From JAWSVE01 sp050633885 (lineage in GTDB: Bacteria > Pseudomonadota > Gammaproteobacteria > Pseudomonadales > Cellvibrionaceae), in NCBI GenBank assembly GCA_050633885.1, contig JBOEHK010000006.1, forward strand, positions 1 to 64,000: 64,000 bases of DNA, read 5' to 3'. The position numbers and the translations under genes were made by a program. Positions 16,490 through 26,306 of the stretch are shown here, piece by piece. Under the pieces are notes generated by a model. That model searched no databases. It worked only from the letters and a program-made list of their open reading frames with translations, and was not told where the DNA came from. Position 1 is the stretch's first letter. Each line of letters starts with the position of its first letter.

Positions 16490-19400
16490 TTGAAAAGTTT
16501 TTCTATTTTTTGTTTTTGCACCCTATTGGCTATTACTAGTGGCTGTACCAAAGATAATGCTGAAACTACAGAAACAATAGTTGATGAAACAACAACACCA
16601 GTAACAGCTTCTCCTGAGCCCGAAGCTTCTCCTGAGCCCGAAACTTCTCCTGAGCCCGAAGCTTCTCCTGAACCCGAGATTGCTCCTGAACCCGAGATTG
16701 CTCCTGAACCCGAGATTGCTCCTGAGCCCGAGACTTCTCCTGAACCCGAGACTTCTCCTGAGCCAGCTACTCCACCAGTTACACCACCAGTTACACCACC
16801 AGTTACACCACCGGTTACTCCGCCAACCACTTCATATAAAAACTGGTCTGATCCTGCCACATGGGGTGGAACAATTCCTCAAGACGGGGAAGATGTTGTT
16901 ATTCCTTTCGGGACAACTGTTAGGCTAGACGTTGATACCTCTTCCTTAGGCACATTAAAAATTGATGGCGTGTTATTTTTTGATAGACGCAATCTGAATC
17001 TAACAACAACTGGAATAATGTTGAATGGTACATTAGAGATTGGTAATGCAAATTCTCCATTTACACAAAAAGCGGTTATCACACTGACGGGTTCCACAGG
17101 AAACTCGCCAATGAATCGAGGCATTGTAGTTAATGATGGAACTCTTGCTCTCTATGGTGACTCTCCAGCGATCACTTGGACAGTTTTAAATGATCACGCC
17201 AATGCTGGTACGAAAAATTTAAGTTTAGTTGATTCTGTAAACTGGAAAACAAATGATCAAATAGTTATTGCGCCAACAGATTTTTTTGGTGTTAGTCCAA
17301 CTGAAGAGCTAACGATATCTTCCGTTAATTCTAATTTAATAACGACCAATAATCCCTTACAAAATATGCGCTGGGGGAAACTGCAATACGTTACTTCAAA
17401 TGGAATGGCATTGACTGCTGAACCCAACTTACCAACACCTTCGACAAACCCAACAATACTAGATGAGCGTGCTGAAGTAGGTAATCTTTCCCGATCCATT
17501 GTTATCCAAGGGGCTGATGACGCTTCTTGGAATAGTGACGAATTTGGCGCGCACTTAATGATTATGGGAGCCAATTCAAACACATGGATTGAAGGCGTCG
17601 AATTTAATCGAGTCGGACAAGCAGGTAGGTCAGGCCGCTACCCTATTCATTTTCATGAACTGAGCTACGATGCGCAAGGAAACGAAATAACAGCCAATGG
17701 TAGTAGAGTTGTAAAGAACAGCTCTATTTGGAATTCGTCACATCGTTGCGTCACCATTCACGCAACCAACGGAATTACTTTCGACAACAACATTTGTTAC
17801 AACATTGGCGGACACGCTATATTTTTTGAAGATGCGGTTGAACGTAAAAATGTTATTGCCAACAATTTGGTTCTTAAAGTTCGAGAGCCAACAAACCGCT
17901 TATTGGAGTCAGAACGTCTCAACGGTTTTCGTGGAGGTTCTTCAGCAGTTTGGCTAACCAACCCAGACAACACAATAATAGGTAATCATGTTGCCGATTC
18001 AGACGGCAATGGATTTTGGCTATCATTCCCAAGCGGCCCGTTGGGTACCAGTAAAAATGTGTCTGTTATTCCGAGACATGTCCCTCTTGGTATTTTTTCA
18101 GATAACGTAGCACACTCCAACTTTTCTCATAACATTCAATTTGATTGGGCACCTAAACCAGATAGCGCTGACGGCTCCGTTGGTCCTTTGCAGTACCAAC
18201 CCACCATAGATGAACAACCTCATTCTGAAAACGTAAGATTTAGCTTAGATAACATTACGGTATGGAAAGGCCGAGTAGGAATTTGGAATCGAGTACTAGG
18301 TGTAACATTTAACAATTGGGTCTCTGCTGACAATACTGGAACTTTTTTTCAAGGCTCTGGTTTTAAAGGGCTCATTCATAATTCACTGACTGTGGGAGAA
18401 AGCCTTAACAACAGCAGTAAGTGGAGCGACATAGATAAGAATGCACCACCTACTGCGTTCGCTAGTTATCATAGTTTATTTGCAATTCAGGATAATCTTG
18501 TTGTGAACTTTCCTCTCTATCCTGGCTTGGATGCCGAAGGACATAGAGGCAGCTCTAAACAAACTTCACATGGCGGAATGCTAGAAACGCGTGATTATTA
18601 TTTACGACCGGTTGAAATTGGTACTGTGTCTATTAAAAATAACCTGTTGATCAATAGTGAAAAAGGTTTTCGTACCACACCAGGAGATGGTAGCGGCCCT
18701 CATTTTACTCTCTCCGGGGCATTATGGGATCCTCACGGAGAGTTAACAGGAGCCACTCCTGGAAATTACTGGGTATACGACAATCCATTCTTAACATCAG
18801 GCACTAATTGTGAAGAAGTCATTCCAGTCAATGTCGTTGATACTTTATTAAAACAAGTATTGCCTAACGCTGATCCTTATGAAAACGGTAAGTCTTGTAC
18901 AGGACCTTATTACGGACTCAATGGCTTTAAAGGCTCTAATCTTAACGATCCAAATTTAAACAGGTTTGTCAGCGAGCTAACCGTAAAACGTTACGATAAT
19001 AACGGACAAGAAATTGGGCAGTGGTTTGTTCCTGATGGAAGAACCGGAACGCCTATGCGCTTACACATTATGCGACATGCTGCGCTAATTAAAGGGGGGC
19101 GATATGCGTTTAGTCTTTCAAATTATGATTCAAACACGCAACAGCAGATTCCAAATATTCCAAGCGAAGACATTACATTTAAACTAGATATGCTAATGCG
19201 CTCACAAGACTTCGTCACCATTGCTGTTCCTTTCGGTGGTGCAGCAAATGCAAAGGCTTATCTCAGCAGCTATCGCCAATCTGATTCCAGACCAGGCTTT
19301 GCACCTCAAACAGTTGTTGATTTAATTCCGGTAAACAGTTTGGCAGAAGTTGATGCTGGCAACGGAAACTTAATGTGGCATGACAAGCAGAACAATAAGG

Positions 19401-19576
19401 TATGGATCAAAGTAATCTCTCCACCAAGGTTTCAAGATTCATATGTTGCTGATGAGGTAAATCCCCCTTTATGGACAAATTTTAATGGAGGCACTTGGGT
19501 CAGAGTATTTTCTTGTTCTTATGTTTCAGGATCGTCACTCCCAGGTAATGACGCCGCTCGGTCTGTATGTCCATAG
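16490..19576 (+). CDS. G8-domain lipoprotein with right-handed beta-helix (CEMIP-like)
   Basis: This 1028-residue lipoprotein has a signal ending at Cys19 (TSGC), then a repetitive Pro/Glu and Thr/Pro linker (about 40-115). A G8 domain follows (WSDPATWGGTIPQDGEDVVIP), then a long parallel beta-helix region with FHELSYDAQGN and IHATNGITFDNNICYNIGGHAIFFEDAVE. This architecture resembles secreted G8/PbH1 proteins such as animal CEMIP (KIAA1199), linked to hyaluronan breakdown. A polysaccharide substrate is therefore plausible but unproven. The TTG start has AAAAGGGA 7 bases upstream. The gene is followed by a clear terminator. Confidence 0.8.
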   Translation: MKSFSIFCFCTLLAITSGCTKDNAETTETIVDETTTPVTASPEPEASPEPETSPEPEASPEPEIAPEPEIAPEPEIAPEPETSPEPETSPEPATPPVTPPVTPPVTPPVTPPTTSYKNWSDPATWGGTIPQDGEDVVIPFGTTVRLDVDTSSLGTLKIDGVLFFDRRNLNLTTTGIMLNGTLEIGNANSPFTQKAVITLTGSTGNSPMNRGIVVNDGTLALYGDSPAITWTVLNDHANAGTKNLSLVDSVNWKTNDQIVIAPTDFFGVSPTEELTISSVNSNLITTNNPLQNMRWGKLQYVTSNGMALTAEPNLPTPSTNPTILDERAEVGNLSRSIVIQGADDASWNSDEFGAHLMIMGANSNTWIEGVEFNRVGQAGRSGRYPIHFHELSYDAQGNEITANGSRVVKNSSIWNSSHRCVTIHATNGITFDNNICYNIGGHAIFFEDAVERKNVIANNLVLKVREPTNRLLESERLNGFRGGSSAVWLTNPDNTIIGNHVADSDGNGFWLSFPSGPLGTSKNVSVIPRHVPLGIFSDNVAHSNFSHNIQFDWAPKPDSADGSVGPLQYQPTIDEQPHSENVRFSLDNITVWKGRVGIWNRVLGVTFNNWVSADNTGTFFQGSGFKGLIHNSLTVGESLNNSSKWSDIDKNAPPTAFASYHSLFAIQDNLVVNFPLYPGLDAEGHRGSSKQTSHGGMLETRDYYLRPVEIGTVSIKNNLLINSEKGFRTTPGDGSGPHFTLSGALWDPHGELTGATPGNYWVYDNPFLTSGTNCEEVIPVNVVDTLLKQVLPNADPYENGKSCTGPYYGLNGFKGSNLNDPNLNRFVSELTVKRYDNNGQEIGQWFVPDGRTGTPMRLHIMRHAALIKGGRYAFSLSNYDSNTQQQIPNIPSEDITFKLDMLMRSQDFVTIAVPFGGAANAKAYLSSYRQSDSRPGFAPQTVVDLIPVNSLAEVDAGNGNLMWHDKQNNKVWIKVISPPRFQDSYVADEVNPPLWTNFNGGTWVRVFSCSYVSGSSLPGNDAARSVCP
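16607..16830 (+). repeat. In-frame 18-base and 12-base tandem repeats (PEPE and TPPV linker)
   Basis: About nine copies of an 18-base unit encode (A/T/I)(S/A)PEPE. Four to five copies of a 12-base unit encoding TPPV follow. They form an extended linker between the lipid anchor and the G8 domain. Near-identical units suggest copy number can change by slippage. Confidence 0.85.
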
Positions 19577-19623
19577 TGAAAAAAATTCGAATGGACAATT
19601 GTGAAGAAATAGAAAATGAACAC

Positions 19624-19653
19624 AAAAAAGCCCGCATTATAAGCGGGCTTTTT
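19624..19653. terminator. Bidirectional terminator between G8 gene and tRNA-Ala
   Basis: AAAAAAGCCCGC, a 7-base loop and GCGGGCTTTTT form a strong stem flanked by A and T runs. It can end the G8 gene on plus and the gltX-tRNA transcript on minus. Confidence 0.85.
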
Positions 19654-19696
19654 AAATTCCGAATCCTGTATGCTGGATTGATAAAGGTGAAAAAAA

Positions 19697-19772
19697 TGGT
19701 GGAGCTTAGCGGGATCGAACCGCTGACCTCAACACTGCCAGTGTTGCGCTCTCCCAGCTGAGCTAAAGCCCC
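19697..19772 (-). tRNA. tRNA-Ala (anticodon GGC)
   Basis: The 76-base cloverleaf has acceptor GGGGCTT/AAGCTCC including the G3-U70 pair that marks alanine tRNAs. It has anticodon loop CTGGCAG, T-loop GGTTCGATCC and encoded CCA. It lies 68 bases after gltX on the same strand, probably in one transcript. This gltX-tRNA linkage also occurs in Pseudomonas. Confidence 0.95.
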
Positions 19773-19840
19773 AAATTTGAGGCCGACGATTGTATCAGGC
19801 CTCGAATTACTGTCAATACATCTATCCATTCAATCTGGAT

Positions 19841-21319
19841 TTAAAGTGCATTGTACCTTTTATCCAGTTTCTTCAACGCTTTATTCCCATAACCGCCCAA
19901 CACATTGACAGCGTGACGAAGACGGCTGCGAGACATATCGGGCCCTAGTAACACCATCGAATCCATCACAGAAATTGAAGCTGATGTACCAGCAATAGCA
20001 ATAAAGAGTGGCGCAAGAAAATCTTTTAACTTGATATCCATTGCCTCAGATAAGGATTTAAGAGACTCAAAAATATTATCTCGCTGCCAATGTCTTTCCG
20101 CTTCAAGATTCCAGAGTGCGAATTGTAGTATTTCTTTTTGCTCATCAAGGGAGCCTTTATTTTTACCAAAACTCTCTTCGGATAGATCGAGGTTTCCCGA
20201 TAATAGAAATGATGCTAAAGGCGCGAAATCGCTCAAAGTTTCCATACGTTGACGAGCATGTGGCAACACATTCATGAGACTTTCTTTATTCAGACCCCAA
20301 TCAATTAGTTTTTCAGCTAATTGCTCTATCGTCAGATCATCGCGAATCCACATGCCGTTTAACCAACTAAGTTTCTCAATATCAAAGATGGGCCCGCCCA
20401 AAGACACGCGGTGGATATCGAAATGATCAACCATTTCTTGAAAAGAAAACTTCTCTCTTTCATCAGGCATCGACCAACCCATTCTGCCTAAATAATTTAG
20501 TAGCGCTTCAGGCAAAAAACCCATACGTTGATAATATAAAATACTGGTCGGATTTTTTCGTTTACTGAGTTTTGATTTGTCGGGATTGCGCAACAAAGGC
20601 AAATGGCAAAACGCTGGCACATCCCAACCAAAGTATTCGTATAATTTAATATGTTTCGGCGTTGAGTTAATCCATTCCTCTCCTCGAATCACATGAGAAA
20701 TATTCATTAAATGATCATCAACAACACACGCCAAATGATACGTCGGCATACCGTCTGCTTTTAATAACACTTGCATATCGACTTGAACCCAATCGATATC
20801 AATATGTCCGCGCAACATGTCTTCAACTCGACAACTTCCTTCTTCAGGAACTTTCATGCGAATGACATAGTCATCACCAGCAGTTAAACGCTTTTGAATT
20901 TCTTCTTGACTGAGATGTAATCCTCGACCGTCATACCTTGGCGTTTCACCACGAGCGACTTGCTCAGCTCGCATTTGATCAAGCTCTTCAGATGTCGCGA
21001 AACAATAAAACGCATGTCCTTTTTTAATTAGCTCTTCTGCATAGCCGCGATAAATATCTTTTCGTTCACTTTGACGATACGGGCCATGAGGACCGCCAAC
21101 ATCGGGACCCTCATCCCATTCCAGCCCTAACCACCGAAGACTATCTAAAATTGTTTTTTCCGACTCAGGTGTTGAACGGGTCTGATCTGTGTCTTCGATA
21201 CGTAATAAAAATTCGCCGCCATGCTGACGAGTGAAACATAAATTAAATAATGCAATAAACGCAGTACCAACGTGAGGATCACCAGTTGGAGAAGGGGCAA
21301 TTCGAGTTCTAACGGTCAT
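19841..21319 (-). CDS. gltX: Glutamate-tRNA ligase
   Basis: This roughly 492-residue class I aminoacyl-tRNA synthetase charges tRNA-Glu with glutamate. The ATP-binding HIGH-type motif (PSPTGDPHVG, near residue 9) and the KMSKS-type motif (KLSKRK, near 240) are present. An anticodon-binding helical domain occupies the C-terminal third. ATG 21319 gives the standard MTVRTRIAPSPTG start. The ATG 22 codons upstream adds residues foreign to the family. It is divergent from dusA, with tRNA-Ala downstream on the same strand. Confidence 0.95.
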   Translation of the reverse strand: MTVRTRIAPSPTGDPHVGTAFIALFNLCFTRQHGGEFLLRIEDTDQTRSTPESEKTILDSLRWLGLEWDEGPDVGGPHGPYRQSERKDIYRGYAEELIKKGHAFYCFATSEELDQMRAEQVARGETPRYDGRGLHLSQEEIQKRLTAGDDYVIRMKVPEEGSCRVEDMLRGHIDIDWVQVDMQVLLKADGMPTYHLACVVDDHLMNISHVIRGEEWINSTPKHIKLYEYFGWDVPAFCHLPLLRNPDKSKLSKRKNPTSILYYQRMGFLPEALLNYLGRMGWSMPDEREKFSFQEMVDHFDIHRVSLGGPIFDIEKLSWLNGMWIRDDLTIEQLAEKLIDWGLNKESLMNVLPHARQRMETLSDFAPLASFLLSGNLDLSEESFGKNKGSLDEQKEILQFALWNLEAERHWQRDNIFESLKSLSEAMDIKLKDFLAPLFIAIAGTSASISVMDSMVLLGPDMSRSRLRHAVNVLGGYGNKALKKLDKRYNAL

Positions 21320-21497
21320 GATAAAAATTCCAATACACAAAATTTCAGCGTCGCAAGTGTGCCATAAGCAGCCTGCTAGAGCCATCCACTGACTAAAATA
21401 TTTCCGATAAAAAGTGTAGTTCTCTCATTCACCTCCAGATGAGTTATACTGTTCACCCCACACCAATAGACATTCAAACTATCTAATACCGATCAAA

Positions 21498-22496
21498 ATG
21501 CCAAAAACCTCTAACCTGAATCATCGCTTTTGTGTAGCCCCTATGATGGATTGGAGTGATCGTCATTGCCGCTATTTTTGGCGTTTATTTTCGAAAAACG
21601 CTCTACTCTATACGGAGATGGTAACGACCGGAGCATTATTAAAAGGTGATACGGAAAGGTTTTTACAGTTCAACCAAGAAGAGCATCCCGTTGCGTTACA
21701 ACTAGGAGGCAGCGATCCTAAAGCATTAGCTGAATGTAGTCGATTGGCTGAAGAATGGCACTACGATGAAGTCAATTTAAATTGTGGCTGCCCGAGTGAT
21801 CGCGTTAAGAGTGGACGATTCGGTGCGTGTTTAATGGCAGAACCAGACCTTGTTGCCGAGTGCATACAAGCGATGCAAGAATCCGTTAATATTCCTGTCA
21901 CCATCAAACATCGCATAGGTATCGACGATCAGGATGAATATGATGACCTTTTTTATTTCGTTGAAAAAGTTCGAAATACTGGTTGTAAAACTTTTATTGT
22001 TCACGCCAGAAAAGCTTGGCTACAAGGTTTAAGCCCAAAACAAAATCGTGAGGTACCTCCACTCCTTTACGAACGCGTGTATCAGTTAAAAACAGAATTT
22101 CCCGAATTAAATATTATTATTAATGGCGGTATTAGCACGCTTGAGGAAAGCCAAAAACATTTGAAACATGTCGATGGCGTTATGATTGGCCGAGAAGCCT
22201 ATCACAACCCATACCTTCTCGCCGCGGTTGACCAACAATTATTCGACAGCAAAAATCATTTAACTGGTCGAGACGAAATACTGAATCATTTCATCCTGTA
22301 TTGTGATCGACAAATCGCAAGTGGCGCAAAGCTTAACTTTTTGTCTCGTCACGTTCTCGGTTTATATTACAAAGAAAAAGGGGGAAAGATTTTTCGCCGT
22401 TATATCAGTGAAAATGCCTCAAAAATTAATGCTTCATCTGAGGTGTTAAAAAATGCAAGGGAAGCAATGATATCGGCGGTCAACAATATAGGTTAA
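21498..22496 (+). CDS. dusA: tRNA-dihydrouridine synthase A
   Basis: This 332-residue FMN enzyme reduces uridine to dihydrouridine in the D-loop of tRNA, using NADPH. It shows FCVAPMMDWSDRHCRYFWR at the N terminus and NLNCGCPSDRV, with the catalytic Cys98. It also has FIVHARKAWLQGLSPKQNR and the FMN phosphate site INGGI...GVMIGREAYHNP. These segments identify the DusA subgroup. It stands alone, divergent from gltX. Confidence 0.93.
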   Translation: MPKTSNLNHRFCVAPMMDWSDRHCRYFWRLFSKNALLYTEMVTTGALLKGDTERFLQFNQEEHPVALQLGGSDPKALAECSRLAEEWHYDEVNLNCGCPSDRVKSGRFGACLMAEPDLVAECIQAMQESVNIPVTIKHRIGIDDQDEYDDLFYFVEKVRNTGCKTFIVHARKAWLQGLSPKQNREVPPLLYERVYQLKTEFPELNIIINGGISTLEESQKHLKHVDGVMIGREAYHNPYLLAAVDQQLFDSKNHLTGRDEILNHFILYCDRQIASGAKLNFLSRHVLGLYYKEKGGKIFRRYISENASKINASSEVLKNAREAMISAVNNIG

Positions 22497-22567
22497 GCCT
22501 GTTTATTCTTTTGCGTGAAAATGAAAAGTAACTATCTTTATTAAAAACACCTATCACAACTAGATAC

Positions 22568-22594
22568 AAACAATATATTAATAATATATTGTTT
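22568..22594. repeat. AT-rich perfect inverted repeat between dusA and the STAS gene
   Basis: AAACAATATATT and AATATATTGTTT form a perfect 12-base stem with a 3-base loop. It lies between convergent genes. There is no GC core and no long T run, so termination is possible but not certain. Confidence 0.5.
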
Positions 22595-22647
22595 GACTTA
22601 TCTTACTGGGCTTGTGTTACTAGACGTATGTTACTTGACTTGTACTG

Positions 22648-23130
22648 CTACTGGGATTCTAGCGTGGAAACTAAATCTTTAAATGCTTCTTTATTCGAAT
22701 CATTCAGCTGCATTAATATTTCATGAGCTTCTATCACTCGCTTTTTTGCGCTTTCTTCATCAACATCGGATAGAGTAATGTGTTTACAGGGTTTTTTAAA
22801 TTCATGTTCATCATGAATAATTTCAAAAATATCTTCAAACCCCATAATCTCCAACAATCTATTCACTGACGGATTGGTGGAAAACACAACAGGGATTAAT
22901 TCACATCGCTCCTTCGATAAAATCGCAATTTTTGCCATTAAGCCCAATGTCGTACTATCAACCGCTGTGGCGGCTGTGAGATCAAAGACAACACACGAAA
23001 GACCATCGCCATTAAAGGTTTTTTCAATAAAGTTATCAAAAGAGACACACAAAGTTAATCTGACATCACCGACTAACTTAATCACTTGGGTATTGCCGTG
23101 TTTAGCAACTAATATTTGACCGGGCTGCAT
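22648..23130 (-). CDS. STAS-domain anti-sigma factor antagonist (RssC-like)
   Basis: This 160-residue protein has an STAS fold in residues 1-110. The phosphorylatable site is in VDSTTLGLMAK (Ser59/Thr60), followed by a helical tail. Such proteins switch partners when a kinase or PP2C phosphatase changes their phosphorylation. It is 5 bases downstream of a response regulator with a PP2C domain, its evident partner. This pair matches PA2797/PA2798 of Pseudomonas aeruginosa as I recall them. The sigma factor or other final target is not visible here. Confidence 0.85.
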   Translation of the reverse strand: MQPGQILVAKHGNTQVIKLVGDVRLTLCVSFDNFIEKTFNGDGLSCVVFDLTAATAVDSTTLGLMAKIAILSKERCELIPVVFSTNPSVNRLLEIMGFEDIFEIIHDEHEFKKPCKHITLSDVDEESAKKRVIEAHEILMQLNDSNKEAFKDLVSTLESQ

Positions 23131-23135
23131 TTAAA

Positions 23136-24353
23136 TTAATGCCCTCTTTTTAACATTAGCACGGCAATATCATCAGGGTTATCGTCATGATTATCAATAC
23201 CCAAAGATGTACATACGGATTCTATCGTCATACTGTTATCATTCATTTGATGCGTCATTTGAGAAACCCATTCTAATAATAGTTTCTCTTTTTCTTCTAG
23301 GCTATCCCCTGGGACAATTTCTAAAATGCCATCAGAGAAAACTAACAACGTAAATTTTTTTGGCAATTCAATTTCAAATACTTTCCATTCAACATCTTTA
23401 AAAATGCCAATGGGCTTGCCTTTTCCTTCTACATATTTTGCGCCATTCTCAGTTAACAAAATCGGTAACGGCAAGTGCCCGCCAACTGAATATCGCAATT
23501 TATGAGCAACAACATCAACTGTTCCTTGAAAAGAAGTCAGATGGTTGTTGAGTCGTGTCGCAATCAATTCTCTATTGATGCCCTGTAATAATAAGTTGGG
23601 GCCTTGAGTAAAAACATACTCTTCAGTGCTATCTTTAAACACTGATGTGTCTCTCATCAAATTTCTAACCAAGTATTTTAACCAAATGGTCACGAACGCA
23701 GATGAAGCACCATGACCGGCTACATCGGTCAAATAAAACCCTAAGTAGCGATCCAAAAAATAGGCGTAATCAATAAAATCACCACTCAGAAAAAGCGATG
23801 GATTCATATGCCTTGATATTGTGTATTCACCTTTTACGACTGGACTTGGCGGTAGTAACCTTTCCTGTACTTCACGCCCTGCTTGCTGGTCTCGCTCAAT
23901 GATCTTTAAGTTATGAGATAACTCTGCATTTTTCTCTTCTAGCTCTTCTCTGTAAAGACGGTTTTCGAAGATCAAATCACGATGCGCTAATCCTTTTCTC
24001 ACGGCATGCTCGAGAACTTCCATATCGGCAATTGGCTTAATTAGGTAATCAATCGCCCCTAGCCTTAAAGCACTCACAACATCACCCATGACTCCAACAC
24101 CTGAAATAACAATGACCGGCGTATCAGGGTTAATCTCATTGATTAGTTTGAGCACTTCCATGCCACCCATATTTGGCATCATTAAATCTGACAATACGAG
24201 CTCAGGTTGAAATGTTTCGCAGAGCTTGAGGCCTTCTGGGCCACTTGCAGCACTTTTAACTTCGTACCCGCTATCTTCTAGGTAAGCCACAATACCCTGC
24301 CGCACAAAGGTATCGTCATCGATGATGAGTAGCTTCCTTTTCTCAGGCACCAT
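23136..24353 (-). CDS. Response regulator with PP2C/SpoIIE phosphatase domain (RssB-like)
   Basis: This 405-residue protein has a receiver domain (1-125) with acidic residues IDDD, the phospho-acceptor Asp56 (LSDLMMP) and Lys in LIKP. A coiled linker (about 130-165) follows, then a PP2C-type Ser/Thr phosphatase domain. The phosphatase has metal-binding Asp in SGDF, DVAGHGASSAF, FSDGILE and DDIAVLML. It probably dephosphorylates the adjacent STAS protein on a phosphorelay signal. Enteric RssB has lost phosphatase activity, whereas this one keeps the metal ligands. The sensor kinase is not in the window. Confidence 0.88.
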   Translation of the reverse strand: MVPEKRKLLIIDDDTFVRQGIVAYLEDSGYEVKSAASGPEGLKLCETFQPELVLSDLMMPNMGGMEVLKLINEINPDTPVIVISGVGVMGDVVSALRLGAIDYLIKPIADMEVLEHAVRKGLAHRDLIFENRLYREELEEKNAELSHNLKIIERDQQAGREVQERLLPPSPVVKGEYTISRHMNPSLFLSGDFIDYAYFLDRYLGFYLTDVAGHGASSAFVTIWLKYLVRNLMRDTSVFKDSTEEYVFTQGPNLLLQGINRELIATRLNNHLTSFQGTVDVVAHKLRYSVGGHLPLPILLTENGAKYVEGKGKPIGIFKDVEWKVFEIELPKKFTLLVFSDGILEIVPGDSLEEKEKLLLEWVSQMTHQMNDNSMTIESVCTSLGIDNHDDNPDDIAVLMLKRGH

Positions 24354-24858
24354 TAATGATCAATCCTGCATTGATGATTAGTTGTGAATACTGAATCTGT
24401 GTTGAGTACATGCTCCTCGAGAGCAATCAAAGTCGAAGGAAATCAAGATAGATGGCTTAATTTTCCTGCAAAACGCCCGAAAAACAGGCCAATTTCTTTG
24501 GGCGGTTACACTACTCCTTTATTATCGGAGTCGCAAGATTTTCACTGACGCTTTATAGTCAATTTTGATCGCTTTTTTACTCGCTCAAGGAAGAAATGTT
24601 TATAAAAATAGATTATGCTAAACGACGTTTAATGATAATAATGATTAACTTGAACCCAAGGTAGTGTGTCTTTGCGCAGCCCTACTGACAAAGCTGTAAT
24701 AATATACTCTGTATATTGAGGAAAAATATGATGTTTTGTCCCTCCCCTTAAGTGCGATTAGGCACACAACAAGGTTTGGCAGGATACAGAATGATAAACA
24801 GGGATGCCTATCAGTCACATTATTATGGACTATTTATACACTCATTAGAGAGATTTGA
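24354..24858. other. Divergent intergenic region between RssB-like and PilZ genes
   Basis: This 505-base stretch separates two divergent regulatory genes and should hold both promoters. It contains a long AT-rich segment around 24600-24660. I see no conserved gene, RNA, or strong hairpin with a T run. Confidence 0.4.
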
Positions 24859-25167
24859 ATGGACCGTACAAATAGAAGCTATAACGAAAAACGTAATTTC
24901 ATACGCATGAAAATCGATACGCCTGCCGATGTGATCATTGACGGCAAAGGAGAGAGTTTTAAAGGCATCTGTAGAGATCTTAGCGGCGGTGGGATGCTGA
25001 TCGAAACAGAAACAACGCTTGAAATAGGCTTAGAATTAGTGGTTAGACTGGCAAGCCACCATGAAGCAAGCCCCATGCTTAAAGCTCGCGTTCAAGTGGC
25101 TCGCGTCTTGGAAAGTAGAGATGGAAAGTACACACTAGGCTTGGAAATCTTAGAGATGCTAGATTAA
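24859..25167 (+). CDS. PilZ domain protein (c-di-GMP receptor)
   Basis: This 102-residue single-domain PilZ protein carries both c-di-GMP contact motifs: RxxxR (R12-R16, in KRNFIRM) and DxSxxG (D40-S42-G45, in CRDLSGGGM). It is therefore likely to bind c-di-GMP. The order RssC, RssB, PilZ, MlaA matches P. aeruginosa PA2797-PA2800, where PA2799 is a PilZ protein. GAGAG lies upstream of the ATG. Which process it controls is not known. Confidence 0.88.
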   Translation: MDRTNRSYNEKRNFIRMKIDTPADVIIDGKGESFKGICRDLSGGGMLIETETTLEIGLELVVRLASHHEASPMLKARVQVARVLESRDGKYTLGLEILEMLD

Positions 25168-25415
25168 TCTCAGCGCCCTCCTCGAGCTACACGCCTTACT
25201 AATAATGATGAGCTGAGTTGATGAACTGATACTTATTCTCGACAGTATTTTTCATCTTTTTCAGCTCCAGTTTTATCTCCGCTAAATAAACGCTTATTGC
25301 TTAACAATCCATTTAATTGCTCACTCTTCTCAGCCAAAGCTTGTTATCCAGCTGATAATTTTAGTCCATTCATTGTCAGCATTTGCAGAACGAATATGAT
25401 TTAAAAAAATCACGT

Positions 25416-26165
25416 TCAAAATGAATCGTCTTCATATTCAGAGTCATATTCAGAGTCAAAATCATCACTACCAAAATCGTCTTCGACGTCGCCATCATTA
25501 ATCAAATAATTTCTTCGTTGTGTATAAGCTTCTCGAAAAAACGTGTAACGATCTCCACTCACAAATTCTTCGGCATCTAAAATAGCCGCACGATCAACAA
25601 TGAAATCAAACGCTCGCGAGCTATTTCTAGTAGGGACGTGATCAATATAACCAATCGGATCGACGGCCCAATCCAATGGCAGTGACACAGTATCACGAAG
25701 ATTGCTAGGACCTAAAAATGGTAGAACGATATAAGGACCTTGAGCAACGCCCCAAATAGCGAGTGTTTGGCCAAAGTCTTCGCCTTCACTTTTTTCCATA
25801 TTCAGATATTTAGCGACATCAAATATACCGGCAATACCCACCGTGGAATTTACCAACAAACGACCGGTATCATTTCCGGCTTGCTTCCATTTCCACTGCA
25901 AAACATCGTTAAAAATATTTCGAATCTCTAAAAGGTTTCCAAAAAAATTATTTACGCCATTCTCCACAGGATCGGGAGTCACAACTCGATAACCTTTGGC
26001 TACCGGTTTAAGTACGTAACTGTCTAACGTATCGTTAAACCCATGCACTGCCCTGTTATAACCCGCTAGTGGGTCTACCGATTTTTCAGGATTAGAAGCA
26101 CAACCGGTTAACCCTATGAGTAATGCGGTACAAATAAGTAATTTTGTAGTTTGAGGCGTCAACAT
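25416..26165 (-). CDS. mlaA: MlaA (VacJ) outer-membrane lipoprotein
   Basis: This 249-residue lipoprotein has its signal ending at Cys22 (LTGC). The family segments DPLAGYNRAVHGFND, NNFFGNLLEIRNIFND and TLAIWGVAQGPYIVLPFLGPSNLRD are all present. MlaA sits in the inner leaflet of the outer membrane and removes misplaced phospholipids. It hands them to the MlaC/MlaFEDB retrograde system, which is not in this window. The C terminus carries an extra acidic Asp/Glu/Ser tail with SEY repeats. It lies convergent with the PilZ gene. Confidence 0.93.
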   Translation of the reverse strand: MLTPQTTKLLICTALLIGLTGCASNPEKSVDPLAGYNRAVHGFNDTLDSYVLKPVAKGYRVVTPDPVENGVNNFFGNLLEIRNIFNDVLQWKWKQAGNDTGRLLVNSTVGIAGIFDVAKYLNMEKSEGEDFGQTLAIWGVAQGPYIVLPFLGPSNLRDTVSLPLDWAVDPIGYIDHVPTRNSSRAFDFIVDRAAILDAEEFVSGDRYTFFREAYTQRRNYLINDGDVEDDFGSDDFDSEYDSEYEDDSF

Positions 26166-26306
26166 TTCATTAACCTTTTTATGACATCTATAAATTAACC
26201 GCCAAGTATGGCTGTAAATTGCAGATTTGTGAAGCCAAAGGCACTAAGACCCCAACAAACACTGGATGAGATAAAGATAATGAGCAGAGCTGTTTCTAAA
26301 CCAGGA

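Noticed and set aside
16471..16860. Long repetitive Gly/Ser-rich frame on the minus strand opposite the G8 gene
   Set aside because: It is the complement of the PEPE/TPPV repeats and starts inside them. The plus-strand lipoprotein explains the DNA.
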